From positions 144,593 to 208,592 of the forward strand of contig MPNW01000023.1 of the NCBI GenBank assembly GCA_011800805.1: DNA of 64,000 bases, written 5' to 3'. The notes below the pieces were generated by a model. That model was not told the DNA's origin and did no database searches. It saw only the letters and a list, made by a program, of their open reading frames with translations. This document shows, piece after piece, positions 1-13,451 of the stretch (positions are counted from its first letter, which is position 1; each line of letters starts with the position of its first letter). The translations under genes and the position numbers were made by a program. This DNA is from Hirudo medicinalis. Taxonomy: Eukaryota; Annelida; Clitellata; Hirudinida; Hirudinidae.

Positions 1-153
1 TAAAATCGCATCACTTTTTCGCAATACTCGCTCATTGAGCATCTGCACTCCAAATATTTCGGAAATATTATTATGCCATACATTACAAGAGCTTTGTACT
101 ACATCAGCTTTCATGATGAATAATGATACTGATGGGGTTTTTAAATTACCCAG

Positions 154-1444
154 GTTACGGTCACTGTACTCCTAAGACAAATTGGGGTAAAATAGCTTGC
201 ATGATTTATGCCCTGCTTGGTATCCCTCTGAATCTGGTCACCTTTCAAAGTATAGGAGAACGCCTCAACACATTCACTACATATCTTCTCTGCGCTATCA
301 AACGACGCATTAAACCACGTGACATAAAGAGTGACGGTAGTCATAACAAAGCCACGACACCACCTCCACGAAGAGCAAATCAATGTTCTCAATCAATTTT
401 AGTTCCGCTTGAAGTGGAATCAAAAACTGGAAGATACGAATCTTATTCTAATTTCCAGAAAGATCAAAAGCACCCTACCGCAGCATATCAGAACGGAATG
501 GTCAGAGCAGCAGAGTCAAACTCTCCGTTTGACCAATTCAGTCATTCTCTCCGAAACGACAAAACGTATGCAAACAAAGCCGACGATTCCCGTTCCGTTG
601 AACCACTTTTCAAAAGTTCAAACGAATTACGAAATCATTTAAAGAACGTGAAAATTCCTCCGAAAATCATAGGAAACACAAATGACTGGTCTCTTAACGA
701 ACTCCTGTCGTCATCATTCTCTTCAAAAGTAGAAGAAGCAACAGACACTCATTTGATCTGCGTGACGACCTCGATATCCACCGTATTCGTGGCAGGAGGA
801 GCTTATGCATTCAGTAGGTACGAGGGATGGTCCTACCTGGACTCACTATATTTTTGCATAATCACTCTTACCACGGTGGGCTTCGGAGATCTGGTGGCTC
901 TCCAGAAGGAGAAAGTGTTGCAAGACAAGCCTGGTTATGTTACTTTCAATATTTTCTTCATTCTCTCAGGTTTAGCTGTGGTGTCTGCTGCCATGAACCT
1001 TTTGGTACTCAGGTAATAATAAACTAAATTCACTTATAAATATCAGTTAATCCAATCAACTTTTTCAGATTTTTAACGATGAATACGGAAGATGAAAAAC
1101 GTGACAAAATGTTGGAATCCTTCAATGTGGAAGCCAAGAACAGCGTTCTTTCGCGTTGGTTGACAACTCCTGCTCCACATTCAAAGCAGAAGAAATTTCT
1201 GACTCTGGCTGGTTTATTCAACAAGATCAAGAAGCGTTTTAACAAAGCGAAGCCGCCTTCTCCTCTTCCTAAACCTCCAAGATATCGGGTCACTCGAGCT
1301 CCGACCGAGAATGTCCACCATTTGATCGATGTCAGTCCATTGCCCAATGCTCTCTCAGACGAAACTCTTCAAAGTACACTGAGGAAAGCGAAATATGTCA
1401 CCAATAGGACATGCCTCTGCAGGTCAAAATTCGTGACGGTGTGA
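154..1444 (+). CDS. TASK-type two-pore-domain K+ channel (K2P), 3' part
   Basis: Background K+ leak channel of the plasma membrane. Two coding exons are present, 154-1012 and 1069-1444 (stop TGA 1442-1444). The first exon opens after an acceptor CAG at 151-153, inside the first pore codon: its first bases complete GYGH, the selectivity filter of pore 1, at an intron site typical of TASK channels. TM2 follows (GIPLNLVTFQSIGERLN), then an unusually long cytoplasmic linker of about 130 residues, TM3, and pore 2 with TTVGFGDLVAL. The exon junction rebuilds LVLRFLTMNTEDEKRD, a close match to the post-TM4 segment of TASK channels. The 5' exons with TM1 and most of pore 1 lie off the left edge. Codons before 154 are intronic, so the ATG at 123 is not a start. 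Subtype within the TASK/TWK group is not resolved. Confidence 0.93.
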
Positions 1445-1658
1445 ATACTACGAATATGTACAAATCGCCTAGCACGAACGAGATGAACTCACCCAAAAAA
1501 CAGGATTCCCAGCAAGCAGAATTATGCAATTTCATAATTTCAGTTCTTCACTATTTTTCCCATTTTCTTTGCAATGTTTGATTTGCTACTGTGGCTAGGT
1601 CAACTTTCCATTTGCTAACTGATTCAGTATTCCCAGCATTTCAATCGCTCAATTGTCA

Positions 1659-1664
1659 ATAAAC
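1659..1664 (+). terminator. Poly(A) signal of the K2P gene
   Basis: AATAAA about 215 bases after the K2P stop codon, on the same strand and with no other gene in between. Confidence 0.6.
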
Positions 1665-2322
1665 CGTGTTTGTATTTAAAACATAAGTGCACGCTAGTTT
1701 TGTTTGTTTTTTGTACAATGGTTCGCCAACCACTTTAATTCATTAGAAAACGCTCTAAGTGCTCTGGACAACTGCTCCATATGAAACAAGCATGCTGGCT
1801 ATTTTATGGAGACTTCTTTCCTCAGGCAGTACAAATCGAATTGAGAGTGAACATTTCAAATTAGAGAAGTAATGCCAAAGTTGCATGAGTAGTATCAATG
1901 ACAAACCAACCCACACTGTCATTTAGTGCAAAACCTTCCCATATCCCCAATGCTGCACTTCAGAACATTTCCTGACTTTATCACAAAGACAAATCATTTT
2001 CTATTGACACATTTCCTAGACCCCTTTCCCAACACCAAATTTTAAAATGGAAATAGTATAAACAGTAAACAATCGCTAAAAAATTCAAATAGATTTTTCA
2101 TCATCGGTTACTTGGACCTTCTCATTTGACTAAAGAACCACTAAAACAATAATTGAACAAAAAACACACTTAGGTTTGAAAAAGAGAAGCATGTAATTGA
2201 ATTGTTTACATTTGATGGTAAGTTCAACTGTAATCACGTTCTGAGAAAAAGACAATCAGCAACAGTCGAATATAACACACTATTTCGGTAAACAATTCAA
2301 ATGAATGATTAATTACTGGAAA
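1665..2322. other. Convergent intergenic stretch
   Basis: AT-rich sequence between the 3' ends of the K2P gene and Ku80. I see no coding exon or clear repeat. It probably holds the Ku80 3' UTR, which runs leftwards from 2323. Confidence 0.5.
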
Positions 2323-5300
2323 TTAACAAATGTTGACATGTTCGGGCTTGGCTTCCTCCTCCACTGATTGAAAAAAATCTGCTGCTTCATCACTCCCTGC
2401 TGTGCTTGTGCAACACTCACTCTTTGTGATGATTCCTTGGTTTTCTTTTATAAATTTAATAAACTTTAAACTCCACAAATTTCACAGGATCAATGCAATA
2501 AATTTCCGTGTAAAATTATGGATTGCCTTTCAAAGTGATATAATGGAAGCAGATAAAATTAACCCCAATTAAATTCATTTTCAGAATTATTTCAAGCTCA
2601 AAATATTTGGAATTTCTAGATCATCTTCTCACATGTTTTAAACTACATCGACGGGGATACTTACTTCTGGAAAGTTCCAAAAGAAATATATTTCTGCTGC
2701 TTCCATGCAAAGATTTCTTCAACTCATGCAAAAGACCATTGAAATGATTGCAAAGCTTATTCTGTCAAAATACAACACAAGTAGCATCAGCGTCATCTCC
2801 GAGCTGAATCACCTCAAACATTAATGTCATCAAGAAGGCAACCATGTCACCTTGACTGATTCACTTCTAAGGAACCCAAAGCATTCAAAAATTTTTTGAT
2901 TTTCCTGCAATGTCCCATCGGCAGCAAATTGCAAGACTTTTTTGTGAACTTGTATGCATGCTGTCATTCAAAAACATCATCACTTGAACAAAGTAAATGC
3001 TAAATTAGAATTCCAAAAAGATGGAAACCTTCTTGTAGGTTTCTGCTCTTAGAAATTTCACTAACAAATCCTTCCAATGTTGAACTCCTCTGAAGACAAG
3101 GAAAACACAACTAGAAAATACTTGAAAATTTTTCAATTCCATTCCAACCTCAGCATCTGCCTCTTGCAATCTTCCAATAGTAACATCCACAGTGAGCTCA
3201 TTGTTGCTGCAATGCAATTATTTAGCTATAAACTCATGCAACATATTTCAATGCTTCATACTTCTCTAAATTGGGCTTCAATTCAAAAAGCTGAGAAATT
3301 TTGTTGAGCAGATGCTTGGATGATTCAACCATGCATTGTGGAGGCTGGAGAGAATGAGAAATGACAGGGTTCAGTGTGGGAAGCTGCTCATTGGGGTGGA
3401 GGGCTTTGTGTTCAATGCACTGAAATCAAAGTTTCAAGTTCAACAAATGTTCTTGAGTAATTTTTAAATTACTACCTGCCTACCTGGAACAAGTGCTGCA
3501 AGTAAGGGTTGAAAAGATACTTGGGTTTCAGCAGCTCTTCAGAATTATTTTCTTCCCTATCAAAATATTTTGTCACTTATTATATGCCAATTTATTGTGC
3601 TTTAAAAGAAGTCATAAAACTAGAATTATAAAGTAAGCTACAGGAAATGAGTAAATTCAACAATTAATTCTAGAACTTCAAAATGCAAACTTTGTTGTGC
3701 AAGACATGTCCATTGCATCTATCAGCTTATCCAAAGCTTCCAGTTGATCATCTGTAACAAGGTGTCTTTTAAAAACTTATTAATTCACATTAAAAACAGA
3801 TACAATTAGAATGAGTTTGAGACAAACCGGAAGGAGCATGCTTCTTTGTAGCATTAGAAACAGCCAGAGACTTGAATGTTGATTGGTGGAGGTCCTCAGC
3901 AAATGGGAGTTCAACATAAAAGAGACGCTGTGCACAAAACTCAACCTTAACCTCTCAACTCACCAACATCACATTAAGTTCAGTTGCAAATCTTACCTCA
4001 TATTTGGTCTTGATTTGGGGAAACAAGCAGCCTATCTTGACAGCTCCTCCATTCATGTAGACTCTCCTCACAATGGCCACCATCTTTGTTTCATCCAAGG
4101 CATTTATCAGAGCACTCAATGAAATCTGTGCTGCCTGTTAAGATGCATTAAAGCAGACATCAAAACTATGCAATCTCAGACCAATGTAAGACATACCAAC
4201 CTCATTGCCCTTTTCAGCCATGCACATCCAAGCAGAATCCCCCATGTACTGATATCTCTTCACCTGCATCAACAACAAACATGTTTTCTATTGCATATTC
4301 ATTCAGAGGCAAAAACTAACATTTTCAGATTTTGTGAATCCCAAGACTTTGAAACATTTCTCAGTTTTGACTTTCATGGCTTCTTTATCATCTGCAGAAA
4401 ATGGCACTAGAGTGCTTCCATACCTGTGCCCTGTTCATAAAAAACTTTACAATGATAAAAAAATCCTGGATATTTTGAGAAATTTCAAAAAATGTTGATT
4501 TTGAATGGAAATTTAGAATGAAAAAAATGATCGAATGAATGATTTGATGATATCAGGAAACTACAGACCTATTTCAATCACATCTACTTGTTGTCGGGTA
4601 ATGGAGCAAATTACCAACAGGTCACTTATGCAACATCTACTGCACCACAAATTAATCAACTGGAATCAGCACTGGTTTGTATTATAACTATAACCAATAA
4701 CACTATAACCAATGTAGTTGAAGAGGCACTCCAGCCTAGGCAACCTGTTGACGTTATATATCTCGACTTCAAAAAGGCTTTTGACTCAATGTCACAAAAT
4801 AAATTTTTTTATACAAAATATCATCTTATGGCATCCACAGCAACATCAAGGGCTGGCTTACCAACTTTTTATCATTGAGGAGCCAATGCATCAACATTGG
4901 TGGGACTCTATCAAATGGCACTCATGTCTCCAGTGACGTCCCAAGGCAGTGTGCTTGGTCGCATTCTCTTTCTGTTACACATTAATGAGCTTCCTAATCT
5001 ATTTAAGGATTCTAACATTGTTTGCAAACGCAACTTGCACCCAACAAATGTCAGATTTTCTCTGTGACAGGACACGTGAAGAACGCTTCATAAACTGCAA
5101 AACTCTGATTATGGATCTCAGGGTCCTTACCTAAGGTTTGATTCTTATATCCAACCCATCACTCATAAAGCTGCTGCAGTGTCATCAATGATTCGAACAT
5201 CTTTTTCTTCAAAAGACAAAGACATCTTAAAGCTTGCATTCTGCACATGCATCAAGCCAATTGTTGAATATCCCTCACCAGCCTGGAATCCACACCATGA

Positions 5301-8300
5301 ACATCTAATCGATCAAATTGAAATAATGATTCACAAAATCAATTCCAATGTCGATTGGCAGCACATCCATATATCGAAAGACTTAAGCTTCTCAATCTTC
5401 AAACCTTGGAAAAATGCCGCCTCTTGGCGATTTAACTCTCTGCTACAAAATACTAAATGGATTTACAACTTTTCTTTGAAATATTCCCTACTTGCCCAGG
5501 ACCACCCAGGCATAAGAGGACACAACTTCAAGCTTCGATGCAGTAAATTCTGTACAGTCAAATTTTCTTGTAATAGAATTGTTAAAAACCTTGGAATGCA
5601 TTACCTGTTGAAATTATTAATTCATCCACTGTTTTGTGCTTTAATATTTTAATTTGTGACTTTGACTTTAGTATGTACCTGTCATGTTTAGTTTTCAAGT
5701 TATTTTTGTCATTCTGGGGTGGCTGATGTTTTTGTTCATATAATTTGTACAAATTTGTATTAGTGGTCCATGGGGCCCTTTTCTTTGTGAAGAAATAAAT
5801 AAAAAATAAAATTATCACAACACTCAAATTCGGAATTCGTTGCTTGATTTTGTTCACAATGTACAAAAGTTACTTAATTTGTCATAAATAATATCAACAT
5901 TTAATTAATAAATATACATTAAGGTGTAAACATTGACTTTTTGTTTTTAAATTGTTTATTTAATCACTCAATGATTCTCACAAAACTAAAAAAATACCTT
6001 CAATGACTTCATTCTTGTCGACCTCTGTTTGTTGATCATCAATCAGATGGTATTCTCTCGACCTTTCTATTTCTGCATCAGCACGTGCAGAATAAACATT
6101 CTTGAAATTCTTGAATTTCATTTCTTTCACCTGGTAAGACATTGAAACCATGTAACTGAAACACTTCAAATGACATATCTTTGCCGAATCACCGTCGTAA
6201 CGCAACGTCATTTCTGCATGTTTCTCTCCAAAAATGTTTCTCACTAAAACATTTGTTTGTTTCAAAACGACATTAATGGCTTTCTGTTTGAGAAATGAAA
6301 TAAGTAAATGAACTAATAAAACCAAAAAAATCATGAAACCTAGAAATGTCACAAAATCACTGCAAAATCCAGCTCTTTAAAAAACATGTAATTCCAAAGT
6401 CTCAATAGACTGGAGATTCAGATTAAGCCAATGAAGCACCAATAAAATAACTTAAAAACAAAGGTAAGCCTAACAAAGTCAGCAAGGTTCACGAAACTGA
6501 AAATTAAAATGCACTCGACAACTTCAATATTAACATGTAAGCCAATTGATTGATTGCTTTCGAAAACGACCTTGACGTAAAGACAAATGGGGATGTCAAG
6601 AGAAGTCCCGATCTTAAGAGAAGCCTTCCATGCAGTCGATCTGACATTTCGTGATTGAATGAAGCTCAGACAGGGTATGAGTTCGCTGCAAGTTTAGAAT
6701 AAGCTTTCACATCATGTTATGCACAAACATCTTTGAAAATGAAATGGAATGCATTTTAGCAACTTAATCAAAGGAGCCAACCTGAGAGAGAAATATTCTC
6801 CTCCTGTTTGGTCGAGTATTTTCTTGAGAATCTCCTTGCCTTCTGCCGAATGGTCCTTGCCGAGTTTGATCTCTCCGTTGGTTGTTCGAGTAGTTTCTTC
6901 TTGCTTCGCAGCATCATCGAAACACGGACCACTGCAACAATTCGGTAGAATTTATTTCATCACCTTTATAATATTTGAGTAACTGATAACATGCAAATAA
7001 GCCATAAACTGTTCAAGCAATGGAAAGACAAAACTTCCAATGAATAAGCATAATTATCAGTATGCATAGTTCTATCATTGCATCTGGAATTAAATGCTTT
7101 GTGATGAATCAGTGCTCGCAAGTTTATTAGAAGATTTGAAATGCTAACATGTAGTTGAAAGCAAAACAGGACTCCTTCATGGCAGCTATTATGTCACCAA
7201 GCTGATCTGTGATGAATGCTTCTTTCAGGTTGGAGAACAAAATTATTCTCTTTGATGTGAAGGCTTTCTTTCCTCTAAATCAATATCCAACTTTTCCATT
7301 AACTTTAAAACATAAATCCATTAGCTTTTATTTCCATTTTAAAAACCAAAGTAAAAAACTCATACTCTGTGTTCTTCTTAAGTTCATCCATGGCTACCAC
7401 CAATGCATCAATAACTTCACAAAACATTAAGAAAAAATGAGACCAAATGGCACATCTACTAAACACCAAGAAAACATGTGATTGATTAATTGCAGTGTCT
7501 AAAAATCACTTAAAAACAGATAGACAAATCTGACAAAAAAGTTCCACCATAACCAGGCATGAAAATTCAAAATCAAATCACAAAGGATACAATCAGCAGG
7601 AACACCTTTTGTTTCTGCAGCCAAAGATTGAACAAACTCAATCAATTCAAAAGTTACTGGAGCCAATGGTTTTTCAACTGAAACATGAGCATACTCATTG
7701 CCATTGTGCAAGTCATTTTTGGAGGCAGATGTACCAAACAGAATCACCATGACCTCATCTTTGGACTCAGAAAAAAGCTGAAAACACAGGCAATTTGTTG
7801 ATAATTAACAAAGAAATGCATAACAAGCAGTCAGTGTCCACCTTCCTTTGCAGAATGAGGTTAATGACCTGCAATGATTCAATCAAACAAGAACTTGTGG
7901 ACATGCTTGGACCAATGTCCAAAGCAATAACAATAGCTTCCTGTAAATTCAGAACACATAGGAATTATTAATCTTAACATTCAACAACTTTTCAAAACTT
8001 TTAGATAGTCCAACTAAGCAACTAAATCTAATCATCCAAAAAATTTGGCTGCAATCTGAGGAACCCACTAAGCATAACTAACAACAGCCATGGACATTAT
8101 TTTTTAATAACTTTAATCCATAAAATCTTTAGATAAAAATTTTAATGCTTGAGATATTGAATCATCTGCAAAATGTGGCTGCATAAAACTGGAGCATAAA
8201 AAAATGTCGCTGAAAGAACATGCAGATCTTAACATAATGATTCCGCGTTTGATTATAGTATTCAAACAGAAGTTCAAGACCACTAGTCAAGATATTTTTA

Positions 8301-8479
8301 ATAAAGTTGAAATACAACATAAACATGCACGGAGAAAAACGAATACTTTAAAACATATTAACATAATCAATACATTGTATTTCCATTACTATCACCCATT
8401 GGTGATCGTAATGTGCATTTAAAACCAATTAACAAAAGCTTCTTATTTAGGGATTCAAAATCACCTTCGAAGCAGCCAT
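2323..8479 (-). CDS. XRCC5: Ku80 (Ku70/Ku80 DNA-end-binding subunit)
   Basis: DNA double-strand-break sensor of non-homologous end joining; in other animals it pairs with Ku70 and threads onto DNA ends in the nucleus. Twenty exons, read leftwards: 8465-8479, 7842-7940, 7591-7777, 7366-7414, 7149-7274, 6782-6931, 6571-6685, 5998-6283, 4321-4430, 4201-4263, 3997-4134, 3828-3927, 3691-3751, 3484-3556, 3262-3419, 3122-3206, 3029-3089, 2851-2960, 2665-2761, 2323-2444. They join in frame to 734 residues; human Ku80 has 732. The start is MAASK, then the VWA-like N domain ([12 protein letters not shown]), the core beta-barrel ([26 protein letters not shown]) and a helical C-terminal domain. The protein ends ...[11 protein letters not shown], without the acidic DNA-PKcs-binding tail of vertebrates. 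Intron 8 carries a LINE in opposite orientation. Confidence 0.95.
4545..5815 (+). mobile_element. Degenerate non-LTR retrotransposon (CR1/jockey-like), 5'-truncated
   Basis: Lies in Ku80 intron 8, antisense to the gene. Broken frames keep reverse transcriptase signatures: [13 protein letters not shown] at about 4560-4605, [10 protein letters not shown] at about 4760-4790, VPQGSVLG-type residues near 4935-4960, and the segment after the palm, [16 protein letters not shown], near 5245-5295. Several frameshifts and stops separate them. It ends in an A-rich tail with AATAAATAAAAAATAAAA at about 5794-5811. Clade assignment is from motif style only. Confidence 0.85.
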
Positions 8480-9682
8480 AATCCAAAATATTATAGACAC
8501 ACAACGCGCCAAGAGCACTTCCGACTAAAAGTTAGGATAAAAGTAGGCACTGATTTTAGTATTTTTACATAGCAGCTAGTTTAAAAAATAATTTTAGTCA
8601 AGTTTCTTATTTTTATAAAATTAAAAAAAAAGCAAAGAATGCTAATGATCATGAACAGATATATTTACCCTCTATCCCCTATGGAGGTGTTCATCCCCAA
8701 AATTTTGAGGAGCCGCAATAGCTGCACAAAGTTCAATTTGGTGTAAGAAAAACAAACAAAAAAGGTCACCAGATGGTGGAGTTTGGTATTGGTTACTGAA
8801 AATTGAGAATCTGTTCCAGATTTGCGGGCTTATTTGCTAATTTGCGGACCTGCCATCCAGAAGCGCTAGATAATCGAACTGATAATTTAACGAAGGAGTC
8901 TCTGGTTGCTGATCCAAGCCCTCACCTTCCCAGCGTATGTGCAGCACGGAATAAAGACTAGTAGGACGGAGTGTGGCCTAGGAGAGACTTGAAAAGTAGT
9001 GTAAATATCTTGCAGTCTATTATTTGCCGAATGCCTGGCTAATGGATGCCATGAATTGGAGTGACATGTCTTAGGTAACAGGCCGTTGTCCCCTAGGGCC
9101 GGATTTACCCAGGCGGAGGCCCCGGTGCAGTCAGGTTGATGGAGGCCAACAAGCAACCCTCTGTCCACCTTGGAGGCCCTGTGCAGTATCGCAGACCGTG
9201 CCTATATCCGGCACTTCTTATTCTATATCCGGTCCCCCAGACTTGCAAAAAAAAGACAGGTTGAGCAACGAAAGTTTTCTACCTTTAGAAGACCATAAAT
9301 CTAAATGACTTGCAATATAATTCAATAAATTATTTTAAAATATCCCTTTATTAAAAACTGCAATTTTGCATACATTGTGTTCATTTTTGTAAAATGGCTT
9401 ATATTGTTTACTAATTTATAATAATACCGCGATTTTTAACATTTCATAATTTTGTCTCCGTGAAACTTGCTTTGTATTTTGGGATTATGCCATTTCTCTT
9501 TTGTATTACGCGTGAGAATTGTTTCTAAAATATAAGTTTAATTTAACAAAAATATTATATCCCAAAATCATCTTTACGAAAACAATCGCATCGTTTATAT
9601 CGTGCCTTTATATTAGAGACTTATTATTTCTCTTTTTATAAATAGCACGAAAGATAGCCAGTTTCTAATCAATCCATCGAAA
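8480..9682. promoter_or_regulatory. Divergent intergenic region between Ku80 and NCAPH2
   Basis: Both start codons face this 1.2 kb stretch, so it must hold both promoters. No TATA box stands out for either gene, as is common for housekeeping genes. Its middle third is repeat-derived (see 8892-9085). Confidence 0.5.
8892..9085 (+). repeat. Dispersed repeat family A, copy 1
   Basis: About 190 bp that align by eye with 16431-16600. Shared blocks include GCAGCACG, CCTAGGAGAGACTTG and a TTTGCCGAATG/TTTGGCGAATG motif in the same order and spacing. It has no coding capacity that I trust. Confidence 0.6.
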
Positions 9683-11068
9683 ATGGAGCATCCTGAAGTA
9701 TTTGATTCAAAGTTTTCTTTTTTGTTTGAACCCATTAAGGACTTGGCCAAAAACTTTAACATTGATTTGAACCATCATCTGGATGAATATTTGAACCAGG
9801 TTATGAAATTATAACATCTAGTGAACAAATTTCTTTTTTATTGGTTTCTTATGATATATTGAAAGGAATTAACTGAAAAATATTGACAAATGACCTGAAG
9901 TTTAGTGACATTTTGTCAATTTAATTTATTTAATAACTTTTTAACAGCTGGAAAGTGATGACGTCGTGGTAAGAAATGGATCCATAAATTTTGTTGAGGC
10001 AGCTTTAATCTTAAGAGGCTCAGCTGCTGTATATTCAAAGAAAGTTGATTACCTTTACAATCTGACACTGAAGATCTTGGAAACACTAACAGGAAATCAA
10101 CAGTGAGAAAACATTAAAATTCTTAAAGTCTGTATTATATATTCTATATAGCTTATGATTTAATTGAAGGTTAAATACTACTTAAGCTTAATGAACTTTT
10201 ATAAGCTCCTTAGAACTTTAGCTTTATTGATTCTATGATGTCTGACTATATGGAACTTGTGCTAATTTTGCAGGAATAAAAACACACTTGTTGAGGAGGA
10301 GTTAGATGAAGATGTGGGATCTTCAGAAATGGCAAATGTCTGTAATTAATATGGTGTGTAACATGCAACTGTAAAATAAAATTTTCATTCCAAACTTTTA
10401 GATGTCAATGCTGGATAACATCAACTTAAGCAAAAATCTCATCTGCAGAGAAGACGTTGATGAGGTTGGACATCAACTGCTTCATTTTAATTTCTTGTCA
10501 AATTACCCTTAATGCAAATTTGAGGGTTTTAACCAATATTATAATATTTTTAAACTGTCTCAGTTCCCTCAAACTCAAATTTTGCTGCAAATATAAGCAC
10601 ATTTTTGTGATCCCACCATTTAAAAGTTTAAGTAAATAATCAAATTCCCATGTAATGTAAAAGCACCAGAATGACATTGCAAATTGATGACATAAATTGA
10701 GATGTAGGTGGTATGGTGACTTGCGTTTAAAACAAAAAGTAACATTTATTTTTTCTGCCAACATTTCATGAATCAACCAATTCACTTTGTTTTCTTGTTG
10801 AAGCAATGTTTCTTTGCAGACAACACTCTCTACTGTGATGCCACTCTCTCTCCAGGGACAAAATGTATCAAACCAAAATTTAGAGGATAAGAAGTAGACA
10901 ACTTTTGCCTAAATTTAACATTAATTATGTTTCTTTATGTTTCTTTCTCTTTCATTCAGGATGAAAAGTGAATCTGACAGAAAGAATTTCACATTAAATA
11001 ACTGCAAAATATTTAACTCTACACTGATTCTCAACTATTTGGAAATGAAATCTCTACTTTTATGTTTA

Positions 11069-11102
<34 letters not shown>

Positions 11103-13451
11103 CCAGAAATGAAATACAAAATGGTATATTTTACAATTCATAAATATAATTACTTTAAAGACTTAATCATAGAGTTGAAAATTAAACAGATTTCCACACA
11201 TTGAATCATTCTTATAGCTGTGACAGAGAAGAAATCTGTGACCCTGTAATTATGGAAGAATGGCCTGAGATGGAAAATATTGCAACAGGTTTTTAGTTAA
11301 ATAAAAATTTTAGACTTTTTTCCCTAAGATATTTTCAAATAAACAGATGATAACTTCCATATGGAAACAGAGGAAGACCCAAAGGAACTAAGTCTCTCAA
11401 AAGTTCAGAAGGTGTTAATCTGAAATTCATTTTTAAACTGATTTTAAGTTGGTTATTTGAATAATTGCAGATTGAAAGAGAACATAGAAAAGTAAAAGCT
11501 CTGAAGGTCCATCTAAAACCTTTCTTTTAAGTTTAAGCTCATTGAGTTAATTTAAGGTTTTGGTAATTTCCAGCTTCTTGATCCTTATGAAAGTGAACAT
11601 GAAAAATTTGTCAAAAGTGCAAAAACAGGTTAAGTTCTTTAATATGCCATAATGCATCATTTCATATTGTAATTTATTTTTAAGATAACTAGGAATTATC
11701 TCCTCATTTAATCAAGCTCTGTTAATACATAAGCCAAATCTCTATTTATCATTTTCTCGATCTTTTTAGACATTCTATAGAAAATCTTATAAGATGAAAG
11801 TTCATTTAGAAATGCCCATTTTAATGAATTTTCTATTTCAGGCAGAACATTTAAATTTCCTCGATCACTGTCAAAGAAAGGAAAAATTAAGAAATACCCT
11901 TCTGCCATAAAATGCTTTGTTGAAAATTTCAAGGAAGGTTATGATCATCCAATATTTTACTGTGGATAAGAAATTCAATGCGACTGTTTTGTACTGATGA
12001 TGTCAGTCCTTACGGATGATCTTACAGGTTGTAGCAGATCGTGTGATGAGGTTTCAAATGGCTCATCTATAGATAAAGAATTTGAAGATTTCTTAATTAA
12101 GAAGATCTTGGTGAAGGTACTTTTCAATAAATAGTTGATATGTAGTTCACTTATATAGCTCCATATGCATACGATCAGAGGCGCTTTTTATTAACCATTT
12201 ATAGAGCGTCCTTCCCAATGGCGCTTGTGGCAGTGCAGGCTGGGTTTCGAACACGACACATTATGACTGATGCCATTACCGCCGCATGCAGGGACATAAC
12301 CCATTCAGCCGAACTGCATCATTGCCTCATTACACCCATTATTGGTTTGATATTTTATTTGCATACCATCTCAACATCCCCAGTAGAACAGTTTATTTTT
12401 GCAAAACCACCAAATCTATATCGATGCATCATCATCTCCATTAAAAGTGATTTGAACTTGCAGGGAGATAAAATTTGCACAGAAGACTGTACAGAAGATC
12501 GTGAAAGTCATGGTTTATTATAATTGTTATTTGGTAACAGTTTTTTTATTTTAAAAAATTATTTGGAAAGCAGGTGTGGAAAATAACGATGATGGCTATG
12601 ATGCCATCTACCACTGTGATGATATTGATGTTGTAAACATTGATGTCCCAGATGACTGCCAAAGTAATTGCTTATTTTTCTCTTGTTTCTTTGAGGAAAT
12701 GACTTTTCAGTTAAACATATGTTAAATAATCCAGTCAATGATGTCCCAGAAGGTGTTTATGCTGTGGACAATGTGGAGTCATATGAGGAGGCCATAAAGC
12801 ATCACTTGGTATGAGTTTTATTAAATATTGCATTGTCCTCTTCATGCACTTTAGATTTGAGGCACCCCCTAGGCACAATTCTTCAATAGTGCCAACAAAT
12901 TCAAAGTTACTTCAGACCTTATGCAAAGGGTTGGAGAGTGGGAATCAAAGATATCAAAAGTCTTAGAGGTGAAGTTTGAGCTCATATTTTAAGATTTTGT
13001 TATAACTCTAAAAATACATAAAATACCAAACCCTTGATTTAATATTTATTAAATATTATTAGGTATGATTGTCTATCTTTATGTCATTTTAGGGTACACT
13101 GAGATTGTATGACGTTCACATGTACAGCATGGAACTAATTCAACGACTGGAGAACTGTGGAGGATCAGAGGCACCAGTGAGGTTTTCAAGTGTGGTTGCT
13201 GACAAGGACCACATTGATGTTTGTCGTATGTTCATGTCAGCCCTACATTTGGTGAGTTTTGCTCCAATTGCAGTTATTTCTGTTTTATAATTGTTATAAT
13301 TTTTGTGATTTTGTGATTGTTTATGATATTTAATTGTTAGGCCAACCATCACAACATTGAAATTGTTAACAACCAAAAACCAGACTCCTTTCTCTTGAAA
13401 CTCCTGTCAAAGGACTTACATTCCGACGGACTAGATCACTTCACACCGTAA
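9683..13451 (+). CDS. NCAPH2: Condensin II subunit H2 (kleisin-beta)
   Basis: Kleisin that bridges SMC2/SMC4 in condensin II and acts in chromosome condensation in the nucleus. Eighteen exons: 9683-9799, 9948-10102, 10274-10337, 10402-10464, 10820-10893, 10960-11123, 11190-11288, 11347-11411, 11471-11506, 11574-11628, 11842-11937, 12028-12116, 12464-12506, 12574-12663, 12735-12808, 12873-12968, 13093-13251, 13341-13451. They join in frame to 549 residues; human has 605. The N-terminal CNDH2 domain has [11 protein letters not shown] and [20 protein letters not shown]. The middle is acidic and less conserved, with [11 protein letters not shown]. The C-terminal domain has [10 protein letters not shown] and [20 protein letters not shown]. 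Exon 6 carries an in-frame run of 11 Asp encoded by pure GAT. The middle exons (10-13) are less certain than the ends. Confidence 0.93.
11070..11102 (+). repeat. (GAT)11 trinucleotide microsatellite in coding sequence
   Basis: Uninterrupted GAT units inside NCAPH2 exon 6, read in frame as 11 aspartates within an already acidic linker. Confidence 0.9.
12150..12312 (-). repeat. tRNA-derived SINE, copy 1
   Basis: In NCAPH2 intron 12, in reverse orientation. Read on the minus strand it has a box-A-like GGCTGAATGGG (12301-12311), a conserved CCTGCATGCGG block and a good box B, GTTCGAAACCC (12242-12252). A GCGCC/AGGCGC tail follows. It matches 16608-16745 in the same order. Confidence 0.75.

Noticed and set aside
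123..153. ATG at 123 as start of the K2P protein
   Set aside because: An acceptor CAG at 151-153 precedes the pore-1 codons at the conserved intron site; the codons before it are intronic and TM1 would be missing.
8887..9168. 93-codon minus-strand open frame
   Set aside because: It falls on dispersed repeat family A and has no family resemblance.
9093..9230. Possible MITE with GCCGGAT ends
   Set aside because: The inverted matches are short, the direct GGAGGCCC repeat explains much of the pattern, and no target duplication was found.
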